Of a stretch of DNA of 64,000 nt, positions 33,607 to 45,995 are shown in pieces. This DNA is from Orbilia blumenaviensis. Taxonomy: Eukaryota > Ascomycota > Orbiliomycetes > Orbiliales > Orbiliaceae. The position numbers and the translations under genes were made by a program. Where the stretch lies: the NCBI GenBank assembly GCA_036872755.1, contig JAVHNS010000015.1, positions 186,001 to 250,000 of the forward strand, given 5' to 3'. The notes under the pieces were generated by a model that saw only the letters and a list, made by a program, of their open reading frames with translations, searched no databases and was not told the DNA's origin. Each line of letters opens with the position of its first letter. Position 1 is the stretch's first letter.

Positions 33607-35148
33607 ATGGCAACTCTCCCCGCCGCCTTCTCACCAACTCCCTCGGCACCTGCCGTCATCATCCCCTCCACCGCCCGAACATACACGTATGCTCAACTCT
33701 CCTCCCAAATCCACACCTTCCAGACCTTTCTTGCTTCCGTCGGCATTACCAATGGCTCTGCAGTCTCGATCTCCCTTGTAAACGGTCTCGACTTCATTGT
33801 TTCCTTTCTTGCCGCGACCCACCAACGCGCTATCGCCGCGCCATTGAACCCAGCATACAAACAAGCTGAGTTCGAGTTTTATATCGATGATATAAAATCC
33901 GCGCTTTTAGTCGTCCCGCAAGGCTCCGTCGCTTCAAACTCCGAAGCAGTCCGTGCTGCTAGGAAATACAATGCCGGAATCGCAGAGGTGCACGTGGACA
34001 GTAACGGCGATGTGCAGGTCTCCCTTGTCGAACGAGGACGTCTGGGAAACTCCGTACCTTTGGCTACCGCCCAACCTTCCGATGTAGCATTGGTGCTGCA
34101 TACTTCCGGTACGACCGGCCGACCAAAGGCCGTTCCTTTGACCCATAAGAACCTCACGACTACAATGCGTAATATCAAAGCTACATATGCTCTATCGCCG
34201 GCAGACAGGACATACCTTGTCATGCCGCTCTTCCACGTCCACGGTCTGCTAGCCGGATTCCTAGCACCTCTGCACTCCGGCGGGTCGGTCGTCGTCCCAC
34301 CAAAGTTTTCCGCTACGACATTCTGGAGCGAGTTTGTGAGGTTTAAGGCGAATTGGTACACTGCCGTTCCTTCCATGAATTCGATTCTACTGAAGTCCCC
34401 ACCGCCAAACCCATTACCCCATATCAGATTTATCAGAAGCTGTTCCTCGCCATTGGCTCCTGCTACGTTCCATCAAATTGAAAGCACGTTCGGTGCACCA
34501 GTATTAGAAGCGTATGCTATGACTGAAGCAGCACATCAGATGACCTCAAATCCCTTACCACCTGCGAAGCGAAAGCCTGGATCAGTAGGGTTGGGACAAG
34601 GTGTTGATATCAGGATTTTGGATGATAACGGCGACGAGCTTCCTCAGGGCAAGGAAGGAGAAATATGTATTAAGGGAGAGAACGTGACGAAGGGGTACTT
34701 AAACAATGAAGCTGCCAACGCTAGTAGTTTCACAAAAACAGGATATTTCAGAACAGGCGACCAGGGCAAGAAAGATGAGGATGGGTATATTATCATCACG
34801 GGCCGTATAAAAGAACTGATCAACCGTGGAGGAGAAAAGATATCACCAATTGAGATCGATAGCGCATTGCTATCCCACGAGACAGTTCAAGAAGCTGTAA
34901 GCTTTGCGATTGAGCACGAGATATTGGGGCAGGTTCCCGGTGCTGCAGTGGTGTTCAAGGAAGGGAAAGAGGTTGGAGTTGAGGAACTAAAGAGGTTTTT
35001 GGGTGAAAGGCTGGCAGCGTTCAAGATCCCGACGAAGATCTATGTTACAAAGCATATGCCTAAGACAGCGACAGGGAAGATTCAGAGAAGGATAGTGGCA
35101 GAGGAGATGAAGCGAGAGGAGGCAGTAGCTGGGAAAGCGAAGTTGTAG
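33607..35148 (+). CDS. PCS60: Peroxisomal AMP-dependent CoA ligase (PCS60/FAT2 type, oxalyl-CoA synthetase)
   Basis: An intronless gene of 513 aa. It belongs to the acyl-adenylate-forming superfamily: LHTSGTTGRPK (residues 164-174) is the AMP-binding loop, LFHVHGL and EAYAMTEAAHQM (301-312) are further core motifs, TGDQGKKDEDGYI and GRIKELINRGGEKISP form the hinge, and TATGKIQRR carries the catalytic Lys near the end. It ends in AKL, a peroxisomal PTS1 signal. Yeast Pcs60 and plant AAE3 of this subfamily activate oxalate to oxalyl-CoA, starting oxalate breakdown; the same activity is likely here but not proven by sequence. The open frame extends upstream to a GTG at 33583, but the first in-frame ATG is at 33607. 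Confidence 0.95.
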   Translation: MATLPAAFSPTPSAPAVIIPSTARTYTYAQLSSQIHTFQTFLASVGITNGSAVSISLVNGLDFIVSFLAATHQRAIAAPLNPAYKQAEFEFYIDDIKSALLVVPQGSVASNSEAVRAARKYNAGIAEVHVDSNGDVQVSLVERGRLGNSVPLATAQPSDVALVLHTSGTTGRPKAVPLTHKNLTTTMRNIKATYALSPADRTYLVMPLFHVHGLLAGFLAPLHSGGSVVVPPKFSATTFWSEFVRFKANWYTAVPSMNSILLKSPPPNPLPHIRFIRSCSSPLAPATFHQIESTFGAPVLEAYAMTEAAHQMTSNPLPPAKRKPGSVGLGQGVDIRILDDNGDELPQGKEGEICIKGENVTKGYLNNEAANASSFTKTGYFRTGDQGKKDEDGYIIITGRIKELINRGGEKISPIEIDSALLSHETVQEAVSFAIEHEILGQVPGAAVVFKEGKEVGVEELKRFLGERLAAFKIPTKIYVTKHMPKTATGKIQRRIVAEEMKREEAVAGKAKL

Positions 35149-38081
35149 GCTGTTATAATTCATATATTCACTGGGTAAGCGTGTAGGACACGAGTAAGAC
35201 GTAAAGCTCTTAGACAGCTATATGATCTTCAAGTATGAGCCAGGAAAGCACTCCATAGACATAGCAACGAATTCCGAAGCCTCTATCAAAATATTTGTTT
35301 CTACTTGTAACATGCACCTTTGAGAACGTAATCAAACCTGAACCCGAAATACACATAGGTGCACCGCAATTCTAGGGTTGTATGAATGAGTGCCCTGAGT
35401 GAACCCAAGTACACATCAAGCTCGCAGTTGCACCAGGGAAGTTGGTACCCTACGATCTTTTAGAGCAATTAGACTATGTGGTCAGATAAGCCTGTAATGG
35501 TAGACTTGTGCTATGGTACAAAACGACAGGTCTTATGACAAGCAAAACCCACGCAAAAAGCTGCAGCTGAATCTTCCCACCGTCGATTACCTAATTGCTA
35601 TATTAACCGCCAAGGTTTTATTGTCTTTGATACCACGATTTTGAATTCGTCAAGATCGATCGACCATTTAATGCCGAGTGCTTTTATATTACAGGAACCC
35701 TAACCGATAAGGAAATGTACTAGTCAGGTTGAAAAACATAAATATTCCAGATGGAATAAATTCCTTTTATAGTAGATTTTCGCGCACCCGCATCTGCTTG
35801 CCCGCGAAAGTAGGGACCAAAGTGGAAACGGAATGCCTTGAAGACCGGAATGGGGTTAATTGCACCAAGCAGCCAGTATTTTTATGCTTTCCTTAAACGG
35901 AATATTCTTCGGCTTTCCTGTTACATATCGGTGAATATACGCATGCGCATGTGCCAATGCACAGGCTTAGCTAGGTCTAGTTATGATAGGGCACAGTAAA
36001 TAATTTTGAATTACTTGCCGCTCCGAGAAGTGTTAAGCAGTGTGGATTACTGGCATTCTCCTTCAAACAATTAACAAAGAACCCAGACCCAGGAAGTTGG
36101 TGACGGAGTTGGATTGGCGAGACCCGGGGCCGGGTACTCCAGAACCGTATATCCGGATCTGTGAAATTGTTAGTAAATTGTTGTGTAAGTCGGTGCCAGA
36201 GTGGGATATTCGAGGCAAGTGGTTAGTAAAGTAGTCAATTCTGCTGAATCTTGTATCTACATGTTACACAGCGCGCAGGCCGAGGGTTGGTATCTGAAAC
36301 TGATTTTGAAGTCTCGAATTCCCTCGAAGCCCTTCCGACACGCTACAGAAAATAAGATTAAAGAACAGTCGCCCCCTATGGCAACCAACATCAACACCGG
36401 ACCGAGATTGTCTCGTTCCGGAGCCGTGGGAATTCCACAGACACGTAGCAACCAACCAACGTATATCAAAAACATGGAATGAAGAATCCCAACCATGGGC
36501 TGCCTATGTCTTGTTTCTCGCAAAAACCCGGCCGGTAGGATAGCAAAAGACAATGGCCTGGATGGGTCTAGCACTAGAGTATTGGGCCGAACCTAAAATC
36601 AGCTGCCCTCAATAGTTCGGATTTTCTACTAAAAAAAATACACCTCGCAAAGACAAGCGTTGAGATACCTCCACTATCGATAAGTTCAACAATCGTCGAG
36701 GCCTCGTGGATCTGTTCGAGCCTGTTCCGTTTTCGTAGATGGACTGGACAACCACGCCACAGGCTAATCTAGCTTCATACTAGCAGCTGCTCTATTAGTC
36801 CATGATGGTCAAGGAGTCAAAAAGCGGGTGACAGGTCGGCTATGATAAAGTTAACTAACGTTATGACACAAAGCCCACTATAATTACGATACATCCATAC
36901 ACACCACATAGTCCCAAACCAAAAGGGCCAAGACTGCCCCGCCCTGGAGTATCTTTTCGGGAAAGGCAAAGCTTGATTGCTTATTATATCGCTTGGCTAG
37001 GATTAGCGGAATACAAGCGAGAAGTTGCAGGGGCAATTGATGAGGAGGGTGTAAGTGCTCTCCGTGAAGAGGGGGTCATGAGAATGTTAGGCTCAAACCG
37101 TCGCGGAATTAATGCCGAGACTTCCTTGGTACTCTGGATACTTTGAGTTATATATGCTTTAGGCTCGTGCGAAGATCCTCAATAGTCGCAGGGACTAAAC
37201 TTGATGCGTATTTATTCGTGAATATTCACCTTGGTATATTATCGATATCGCGGGTAAACTAAAACTTTAGACAAATCCGGGCAGACATTTACGGGCAAAA
37301 GCGATAATGATATTTCTGTTAGGAGAGATATTTCTATTGGCTCGATACTTCCCTTGATAAAATGCACGTCTAGATCGTTATCTTTACCATGTGACGTCAA
37401 ATGACGGCAGAACCGTTTAATAGACCGGGTCCTGGCTGTTCAGTAATCGGCAGGCGCCGGATCCGGGGTAACCCAGGCGAAAAAGACGGTTTAAAAAAGA
37501 CGGTTTAAAAAAGATACCTACATCTAAGTAATAGCCAGCGGCAATATTCATTTTCTCTCGGAATATGCCATTGGGTATAGCGTGTTCCTTAAGTGATGGA
37601 ACTGAGTCGGCAGGTAGAGGTCTGGCCTGACATGTAGATGCACGGACACGCACGATCGCATGATCGAGATGCCAGCGCTCTTTCTTTTCTCTGTCGGCCG
37701 AAGGAAAGTCCCTGATTTGTTTCTATTTGTCTTGCTTCTGCATGACTGGGACCCAACTGAGCATATGCATTTTCTTCCAATCTAGAACCTGTCATCTTAG
37801 CTTTTATGCGCATATGCGCGAATATCGATATCTAATTGTGGAAATTTCCAGGCTGATGTTGTATTTTATGCGTTGCTGCCAGCCTCAAACGCCAGTGGGT
37901 AACACAACCCACAACGTCCAACATGTCATCGTTCGTCACTGCACTGCATTGTTCGAAGCAGCCACGGTAGACACAAACATAAACTCATCCGTTTTTTTTT
38001 TTTTTTTTTTTTCCACGCCGACTACCGCCTTCCGTCGCTGGAATGAGCGGTTGCTAGTAGTGTTTTACTTCTAATTAGACT
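35149..38081. other. Gene-poor region
   Basis: Only short frames are present, with no supported gene. Visible repeats are two tandem copies of GACGGTTTAAAAAA (37485-37512) and a 21-nt poly(T) run at 37992-38012, just before the RUS gene start. Confidence 0.5.
37485..37512 (+). repeat. 14-bp tandem duplication
   Basis: GACGGTTTAAAAAA occurs twice in perfect direct succession, about 570 bp upstream of the RUS-family coding start. Confidence 0.85.
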
Positions 38082-40312
38082 ATGTCGTCCGATTCAGGAA
38101 ATGGAGAATTAGTATCGATTGTGGAGAGAGACCAATCAGGCACGGTTACAGCTGAGTATCGACAACAGAATGACCAGAATATCGTACAAGTTCACCAGGT
38201 TGTTAAGAATGTGAGTTTCCTTTTCCGTTGCCGTCAACATCAAGCTACCTACCCTTGGCCTTTGCTCTATTTGGTCCGGGCTCTATTTTGTACATGAATC
38301 ATGTACCCATTGTACCACGGTACTTGCGCCTCAGCTGAAAGATTTTTGAAATTGATATTTTGGCGACCCTTGCAGAATTCACTCCAGCCGCAGGCTGTTA
38401 GCCACATTCAAAACCTCGTCAATATATTCCTTCCAGCCGGGTATCCTAAAAGTGTTACCGATGATTATTTAGAGTATGTATATCCTAACCTCAGATGGAG
38501 AAAAAAAAAAAAAACTAGCGTTTTCTTTTCAGCTGGGTTGTCAGTTTGTTGAGTGCTAAAGTGATCTCCGTGTGCGAACTTAACTTTATAGATATCAAAT
38601 ATATGTAAGTCTCAGTTCGGTTTACCTGATTGGTAACGGGTGGCATAAGGCTTGCAAGCGAGCTGAGAGGAGGAAAAATTCTTTCAATCGTGCAGGACTC
38701 CCTCCAGGCTTTCTCTAGTTCGATAGCAGGCCTTCTTTCCTCGCGAGCTGTCTTGCAAGGTGCCCCCCCCTCTCCTCCAAAGCACATCCACATCATGTGC
38801 ATGAAAAGAAGAAAATACTGGGAGCGGCATGGGAGTGAAGAATGAAGGGTGATCAGATGCCGTCTTTGCCAGTCCCGTATCGCTGACGTTGTACCCACCA
38901 AGCGGGGATCTAGCTGTTGGATTCGAGGATTCCAATGCATCCACCACAGCAGCCGTCTTGCTAAAGATCGTTCAAGACTCGATCGGCCGAGTTGCTACAA
39001 TTCTATTCGCCCACCGACTGGGTAGCTCGCTCGAGCCGGAGTGCAAACGCTTCCGATTCGCGGCTGACATCTTCAATGACTCGGCGTTAATTGTCGATTG
39101 CTTGTCTCCGGTATTCCCTAAACCTTTGAGGGTTGTGCTGTTGAGCACTGCGGGGACGCTAAGAGCCTTGTGTGGCGTCGCCGGAGGAGGTATGTGACGA
39201 CCCAATATCTCTATTATTAATATTTTCCTAATTATCCGAACAAAGAGGTCATACGGCCCTTCCGCTGTTGTAAATATCTCTTTTCTAACGTTTTCCGCGG
39301 TTTGGTGACCTTTCTTCAATGTGACGAACAGGGTCCAAAGCTCAGTTGAGTGTGCATTTTTCAAAATGGGGTAACGTTGCCGAGTTGAACGCAAAGGTCA
39401 GTTAAGCTCCACACTTAATGCAGAACGTATTAGATCTTCCTAGTAGTGGTACTGATTTGGAAAAAACTCCAGGATTCAAGTCAGGAAACAGTTATCAGCT
39501 TGATGGGAATGTTGGTAAGAAAAACTGATACGCTGCTTGTTCACACTTCACACTTTTTTTTCTTCTTTTCCTTTCCGGCGAGCACGATATTGCCGTGCTC
39601 GGAGATGATATTTGATTAGATGGGAGCTGACCAAACACTCCGGGTTAAGGCGGGAAGTTTGGTCATCTCGTCGGTCACATCCAAAACTGCTACATGGGCG
39701 TCAATGCTATTTCTGATAGCTGTTCACCTCTGGACCAACTACCGAGCTGTGAAGGCAGTGACGATGGTGACGCTAAACCGCCAGCGGGCAAACCTCGTTA
39801 TGTCAACTTTTGCTGAAACTGGTGTCATGTTGACGCCGAAAGATGTGGCGAGGCAAGAGCGCATCTTTGAGCGAGATGGCGTCCTCAGGTGGTGCGACGG
39901 GACCATTGTCGGCTGGGGGGTCATAGGGACAAAGCTGTCGTCTATAGTTGCCCGCAAGACAAGCTTGTCACTGGCGGACATCGCAAAGGCTTGCCCGACG
40001 GAGGGGTATATGCTTTGGTTCGGAGGGCAGCTTCGAGACATACGCGTATGTATCTGCCTCGAAAATGGCTGTACACCCGCCGGACAGTTTAAGTCTTGGA
40101 TGCACGGCCTCTTATCGGCAAAGCTTCTATCCGACAGGCGATCACAGGCGGTTACGGAGTCGGATGCTTTACAGGCTCTCGTCGATGCGAAACGCCAGCT
40201 TGACGGGACATTTGAAGAGTTCCTTGAGAGAGCTGCCGAGGCTGGTTGGGACACTGAGGATCCACAACTTGAGACTTCGAGTGGATACAGATATGAGCGA
40301 ACGAAACTGTAA
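38082..40312 (+). CDS. RUS family protein (Root UVB Sensitive, DUF647)
   Basis: Eight exons encode 449 aa: 38082-38210, 38376-38473, 38592-38604, 38696-38759, 38914-39189, 39332-39396, 39473-39514 and 39650-40312. The product matches the RUS/DUF647 family from plants, animals and fungi. In plants it is linked to UV-B response and vitamin B6 homeostasis; the fungal role is unknown. Matching blocks are NIFLPAGYPKSVTDDYLEY, DSLQAFSSSIAGLLSSRAV, VQDSIGRVATILFAHRLG, FRFAADIFNDSALIVDCLSP, LCGVAGGGSKAQLSVHFSKW, DSSQETVISLMGML and VTMVTLNRQRANLV, with the FEEFLERAAEAGWDTE end. Hydrophobic stretches (LRVVLLSTAGTLRALCGVAGG and TWASMLFLIAVHLW) suggest membrane association. Exon 3 is a 13-nt micro-exon that completes EYQIY. 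The intron before exon 5 has a non-standard GTGCCC donor; its boundaries are the least certain. Confidence 0.88.
38592..38604 (+). other. 13-nt micro-exon of the RUS gene
   Basis: ATATCAAATATAT lies between a TTTATAG acceptor and a GTAAGT donor. It joins DDYLE to DSLQAF as DDYLEYQIYDSLQAF, the conserved text of the family; skipping it would shift the frame. Confidence 0.85.
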
Positions 40313-42980
40313 CACGCACAAAATTGTAGAAATCAAATAAATACGAAAAAAGACCCAATTCCACATATTCTAGAAGACTATAATGAGTAAGTCTCTCAGG
40401 TGATGTCAAATCTTCATACGTCGTCTGAAACCTTCAACGGATGGAAGTTTGTGATTGCGCGCGCACAACGCAACTTTGATGATATCAGAAAGGTTATATC
40501 GGCACCAAAATCTCACGCTTCGATGGCTTTTCTAGAATATTAATGGAAGCAAGGCGAGGTTCTTGCGGAATTCCTTGGAGGAAGGTTCAAACAGGCCAAG
40601 CGGATCGTCGTTATCCGCATCCACCAGGGTGCTTCAGCCTATCACATGTGCAGTTTGGCTATCCTGGCCCACAGGTTCAGCCACTGTGAGCTTGGAAAAA
40701 GTAAGCTACCTCGTACTGCATCTGTTTCTCCTCTCTCCCTCGCAGCGTGATTTGCAATTGCGTTGACAAAGCGCCAGGGAGCACCTTAGCTCCCAGCTTA
40801 GCTCTCGTGCGGTGGGTTCCTCTCTTTTTTAATAGTCTCGGTATTTTTGAAGCTTGTGTGAAGGTATGGGTTTATGAGCAGGCATGAAAGGTCCTGCCTA
40901 CTCCGCCGTCCGGGATCAAAAAAGCGAGAAATGCACCCGAGTGGAGCCTTCTTCTTGGGTTCGTTTTCCAATACGTTGAGATACATAATATGCACCCACA
41001 GGAGTTGTACATATAGATTTGGGGGCGACCCTCACTGCAGAGTGCAGGAGTGGACCAAAGCTTTTTTGAACTGGGATTAAGAAACGTCGACGTCCCTGCT
41101 CAGAAAGAATGGGTTGTGACATGCAAGCGCCAACAGTCCGGCCATTCAATGGGCCTTGTTCAGTGCAACATGCATCTAGTGCTACCACTATGTGTACATA
41201 CTAGTAGTAAAATGTTTTTTTTTTTTTTTTTTTTTTCAAGTTCGAGGCTTGCAGCTCCCAGGACCCTTGATCCTGGACATATTTTTAGTGGGAAGATGGT
41301 GGGGTGCTTTTCGATGTATCCAGCAGGAGACCGTGGGCAGATCCTGCTGTGAGAGGATCCACGAAGCATATTTAGCCAGGTGACGAATTAATACCCTAGC
41401 GAGAGGAGATACATATGCAGCTTAGGCACATCGTATCTTGGACCAGTTCTTCTTTTTTCGACAGGGAACCAGAGCCTGTCTTGGTGGTCGAGAAAGGGAA
41501 AAGGTCGATAGGTCGGTCCCGGCATGTGTCCGCGACAGCCCTGTGGGAACCATCGACAAGACAAGGGACGGGACAAGATGCGGATCGCTGGTGTGCTATC
41601 TGGTCATCATGATCGCATTATACAGGATCTCCCTCTCAGTATTCTTTTCCCTTTGAGCAGATGACAGATGACAAACAGAAGTTGGTTCTTCCAGAAGACT
41701 TCTTTGGCGTAGGTGGCCACCGGGCTCTTTGCCACCCGGCTGCTGGCTCTGGGGTCTTTTTTGAATATTGCAAATTGTGGGCTTCCTCGCAACCCCCTCC
41801 TTCCCTGGTAATAAGCACACCACAGTCATTTTATGGATTCAGGTTCCAGAAGCGTGAGAAGAATGTATTGGGAGACCAAAAAGAGGAAGGAAGGAAGAAG
41901 AAAACATGATGGGGCTGTTGGAAAACTCGCGCTCACAAAAGGGTACTTGCGATGTCGTTGGTTGAGAGGTACAGACACACATTACAGATGTCCTTGCAAT
42001 GTTAGCGGCAGCCGTCCATGCTTTATGCGAGGGTCGGAAGGTTTGATTGATTGAGACGATGATAGAATACCTGGCGAACCCGCTCCAACTATTGGACTTG
42101 CCGAAATGAGGCCCTTGAGGTCCTTTGCATGACATGAAAGGGCCATCTGCATGAAGGAAGCAAAGGAGACTGGATAAGATGCCGCTACAGACATACATAC
42201 ATGTACATGCCGACATACCCACAGGCGGGAAGTCAGTATGATCTGTAAGTCCGTACCAAGTACTAAGTATACTGAGTAACTTGCTAGTTATATTTCGTAC
42301 TAAGGGAATATCCTCAGGAAGTAATACTAGGAGGATGTATGAAAATGGAGTCCGGGCACGTATCCTGTGCGGACAACACAACGTTTCGTGAGACGGTCTG
42401 GTCTTACCTGCCCACTCCACGAACCTCGAGCCACGAACTACGAACTACGAACCACAACATCAATGTCAACATATGAGCTTCAACGGGCCCCCTTCCCGTA
42501 TATACATACACATACATGATACATACAGACTTTAAGTACATTATTACCGGATTACTTACTACTTACTTACTACTTCGATATGTATGGTCCGTCGCTGGCA
42601 CAGAATGCGTCTCAGATGGCGTTCGAGAAGAGTTCATTCTGGTTTCTCTCGTCCAAATCTGCATCCAAAAAAACCAGGCGTAGCGGACTGTCGGATGCAT
42701 TATTAGAAATCGATATCAAACCACGCCCAATCACTGGACTAAAAGAAGAAACTACCACTTGCAGTTGTGGACCTTTCATCACCCTCGCGCTAAAACCGAC
42801 TGCTTTTTGCTTCCAAAAGGACCTCCTCAAGGAAAAAAGAAAGAACTATGAGAGACTGGGAACGATGAAAGATGGTGTGCTAAGGAAGACACCATTATTT
42901 GCTTTTCGACGAGCTAGCTACTTCGATCAACCCCCAGCAGCACACACAACAAGACGATGGGACCACCCCGGTCACTGACA
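40313..42980. other. Gene-poor region
   Basis: The longest frames (41839-42420 minus and 42580-42978 plus) have no recognisable domain, and neither is supported. A 22-nt poly(T) run lies at 41215-41236. Short ACTTACTTACTACTT-type repeats occur near 42545-42575. Confidence 0.5.
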
Positions 42981-44909
42981 GGTGATGGGTGTTTGGGAAA
43001 AACAGCACTAACTAAAGCAGATTTGTTAGTCGTTCTAACTTGACTGCACCGCACTGCTTTGCATTGCTTTGCTTGGGGCCGGCTTCTTAATAATACTTCG
43101 ACGGTACCCACACTCTTGGACTGGTCTCCTCTTTGCTGCTTGTTGCGAATATCCGCACAGAATCCTCAGGATACCAGTTACACTTCAGCTCTACCGACCT
43201 TACCTGGGCATTTTCGAAACCAAACAGATACGGGGGATTTGACAATACATATAACAAAAACCGCCACGCTACCGGTATCCTGCTACGAGTACACCTGTCC
43301 TTGTGTTCACAACGAAACAGGAGGGAGAAGAAAAAAGGAAACGACTACCGCACGAATTGGAAGCTACCTAGCCAGCCAGCTGTGGTAGACAAAGGAAATT
43401 CTGAATTGCCAACCCGCTTGAAATCAACTCCCATTCTTTACATCACCGACACGCTCATTCTGATCAAACGAAGCCTTTTGTCAGTAGTTAATAAAACTAT
43501 CTGTCGACGTTTTCCAGCCTTTTTAGGGTCACAATCGGGGTTCATTGGCAAGGGCATGGGGATTCTCGAACAATAGAAGTAGCCAAAAGAGGCAGCATCG
43601 TCGAGTCCAATCCCATTCCCTCTTGATCTACACATTCCTTGCCTTCTCCAGCCATAAACCTTTCTTGCATCTGCTTCCCTCTATTATTATTTGCAGGCGC
43701 TGTCTGTGGGCTGAAGTAAGGGAAAACCTTCATGAACTGAATTGAACGAACCTCGTCTACACTTGCCCAACTGTGAAATCCATATCATTACCCAAACTCT
43801 GGCCTCATATATATCAACTATTATCCTTACAATTACATATTTCTACTTATCTACTACTGCATTTCATCAAATCATTCGCCTTTATCTTTTCAATTTGTCC
43901 GACCCTGCTGCTCCGCTCTCGGGTTGCCACATTTTCTGCATCATTCGCCGTCGCACCGACCACGACGTTGATTCTTTGACCAAACCGTTTATTCTGGCTT
44001 GTCCGACAACTTGACCGACCCAACCGGCTCGATACCCTTTTCGCGAGCTCTTCTTGTTTCCCGTTAAACATCGACAAGTCTGCATTGAGATCTCAGATTG
44101 CCCTTTTTTTTTTTTTTTTAGAAAAAAAAAAGCGGAAGGCGCCAGGAGACAGGCACACAGACGACCAGCGTAACATCTTCCCCCGACTGTCTTAACAACA
44201 TCGACGCAACCTACCAACCGCAGTCACTGGACCCGCAGAAGAAGTAAAGTTAACAGGCTTCATACATACTCCGGGCAAAGACAAGGAATCGCCGATTGAG
44301 TTAGTTTTCTTTTTGGGTTATTATTCCAGTTCGAAGTTTAATCCTGAACTGAAGCTTTGGGTTTGTCTCACCAACCACCATCCTACATCTTTGCATACAT
44401 ACCTCACACTCCCCCCAAGCCCTCAGTAACCTTTTCTCTCAACTTTGGCTCAATCCACCTCAAATTGCCATAAAAGTCTGCTTCCGTGCCCGTAGACATT
44501 AAAGACTTGCCACGTCCCCTACCCGAACATTTTGCCTTTTTCACAAAAATCTCTCATCTTTCATGAAAACATCGTTTTTGTTGTTGCTAGTCTGCGGCTT
44601 TTTCCCATGATATTAACTGAACTTCAAGACTTCCAGAAGCCCAGGAACATTTCTATTTTTCTCCTCCGACTGTATACCTTAGGGGTAGCCCGACCAGGAA
44701 TCCGACACCGTTTCTATCCTTTTTTTTCATGATACGAGGGTGGGATTAAGAGGAATACAGGGTTCAGGTCCTCGTTTTTCGACAATTTTTTTCCCTTCAG
44801 CACACCGCCAGCGTTTCAATGCGATAGCGACGCCTGGGGATTTTTTTTCACACCATACAAAATTTCCCCTTATTCAGTTGCAATCCGATTTAAACATCCG
44901 GATTGGCAA
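42981..44909 (+). promoter_or_regulatory. Probable promoter and long leader of the RGS gene
   Basis: The plus strand is rich in CTTT/TTTC and CACC runs from about 43.6 to 44.9 kb and has no coding frame joined to the gene downstream. This resembles the long pyrimidine-rich leaders of fungal signalling genes. A T run followed by an A run at 44104-44130 could form a small hairpin. Confidence 0.35.
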
Positions 44910-45995
44910 ATGGTTTTCAAAGGCAGTATGTCTGCGCGGAATTATAGACGTCCACCGTCATTACGTCTCTCGAGGTCCAGATCTTCGTCCGAAAACTCGC
45001 CCAGCGTGTCACCAAATCACTCTGACCAAGAGGACGACGACATGTCGTCCAACACCAGTGAGTTTCAGTCAAGGCCCGCAAGTTTGACCATGGCAGCCGG
45101 TTCTTATTGCCCTCGGCGGCCGACACTCGCAGAAGTACTTGCGAATAAGGCGAGCCCGCCCTATACTTTAAGTGCCTTTATGGCCTATCTATCACAAAAC
45201 CACTGCCTTGAAACCTTAGAGTTTACGATGGATGCGAAGAGATATCGGAAACACTACCAATCGATGACTTCATCGCCTGGCGGCTCGCCGATCACTCCTT
45301 CAGACGAATCGTGCCAATATGTCAAGATGCTGTGGCAGAGACTTATGGATGCATATATTCAGCCTAATGGGCCCAGGGAGGTTAATGTTCCGGGAACAAT
45401 TCGAGACGAGCTCTTAAGCCTACCAACAACATATCTCCCTCCACACCCCGACTCTCTGGACTCTGCAGTCAATATAATACACGAGCTTATGGAAGAATCC
45501 ATATTGATGCCCTTTTTGAATTCTGTTTGCACCGAATTCAAGCCTTCGTACCCAGCGCCGTGGGAAGCAGACAACAACGCATACATGCGAGGCAGCCTTG
45601 ACGAACGGGTTCTCTACAAGTCACGACAAAGTTCTGGGTCGCCCCCGGCTCTCGATTACTCTTCTTCCTACTCTTCTGGAACAACCGGATCTGGTCAGTC
45701 GCGAACCGGAGCCTCGCCATTCAGCCCTGCGCTAGGGTGGCACCGTCATTCTGCACAGCCCGCGCCAAGTTCGTGGGGTGGTAGCAACAGTGGCGACAGC
45801 ATCATCGAGGAGAGCCCGGAATCAATGGTTTCCCCAATGACACCTCCGCATACCCCCCCAAGCTGCGAATCTAGCAGTCCCAAGGGCAGGTCTCATGAAA
45901 CATGGAGGAAGATGACTGGAAAGCTCGGGTGGTCAAAGAGCAGGAGAGGGAACCTTCCTAACCTCACCAGCAGGTCAAGCGACCCTTACCAATGA
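44910..45995 (+). CDS. Regulator of G-protein signalling (RGS) protein
   Basis: An intronless gene of 361 aa. The RGS domain (about residues 70-220) opens with RRPTLAEVLANKASPPYTLSAFMAYL and continues SQNHCLETLEFTMDAKRYR, the conserved helix packing of RGS proteins. It goes on through MLWQRLMDAYIQPNGPREVN and closes with MEESILMPFLNSVCTEF. Such proteins speed GTP hydrolysis by G-alpha subunits. The architecture of one RGS domain plus a long Ser/Pro-rich tail, without DEP or membrane segments, resembles fungal RgsA/RgsB-type regulators rather than FlbA; the exact class was not settled. The tail holds TPPHTPP and repeated Ser-Pro sites, likely phosphorylated. A second in-frame ATG six codons downstream (MSARNYRRPP) is an equally plausible start. 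Confidence 0.92.
   Translation: MVFKGSMSARNYRRPPSLRLSRSRSSSENSPSVSPNHSDQEDDDMSSNTSEFQSRPASLTMAAGSYCPRRPTLAEVLANKASPPYTLSAFMAYLSQNHCLETLEFTMDAKRYRKHYQSMTSSPGGSPITPSDESCQYVKMLWQRLMDAYIQPNGPREVNVPGTIRDELLSLPTTYLPPHPDSLDSAVNIIHELMEESILMPFLNSVCTEFKPSYPAPWEADNNAYMRGSLDERVLYKSRQSSGSPPALDYSSSYSSGTTGSGQSRTGASPFSPALGWHRHSAQPAPSSWGGSNSGDSIIEESPESMVSPMTPPHTPPSCESSSPKGRSHETWRKMTGKLGWSKSRRGNLPNLTSRSSDPYQ

Noticed and set aside
41839..42420. Minus-strand frame of 193 codons
   Set aside because: It has no domain, a Cys/Ser-rich random composition and no transcript signals; treated as chance.
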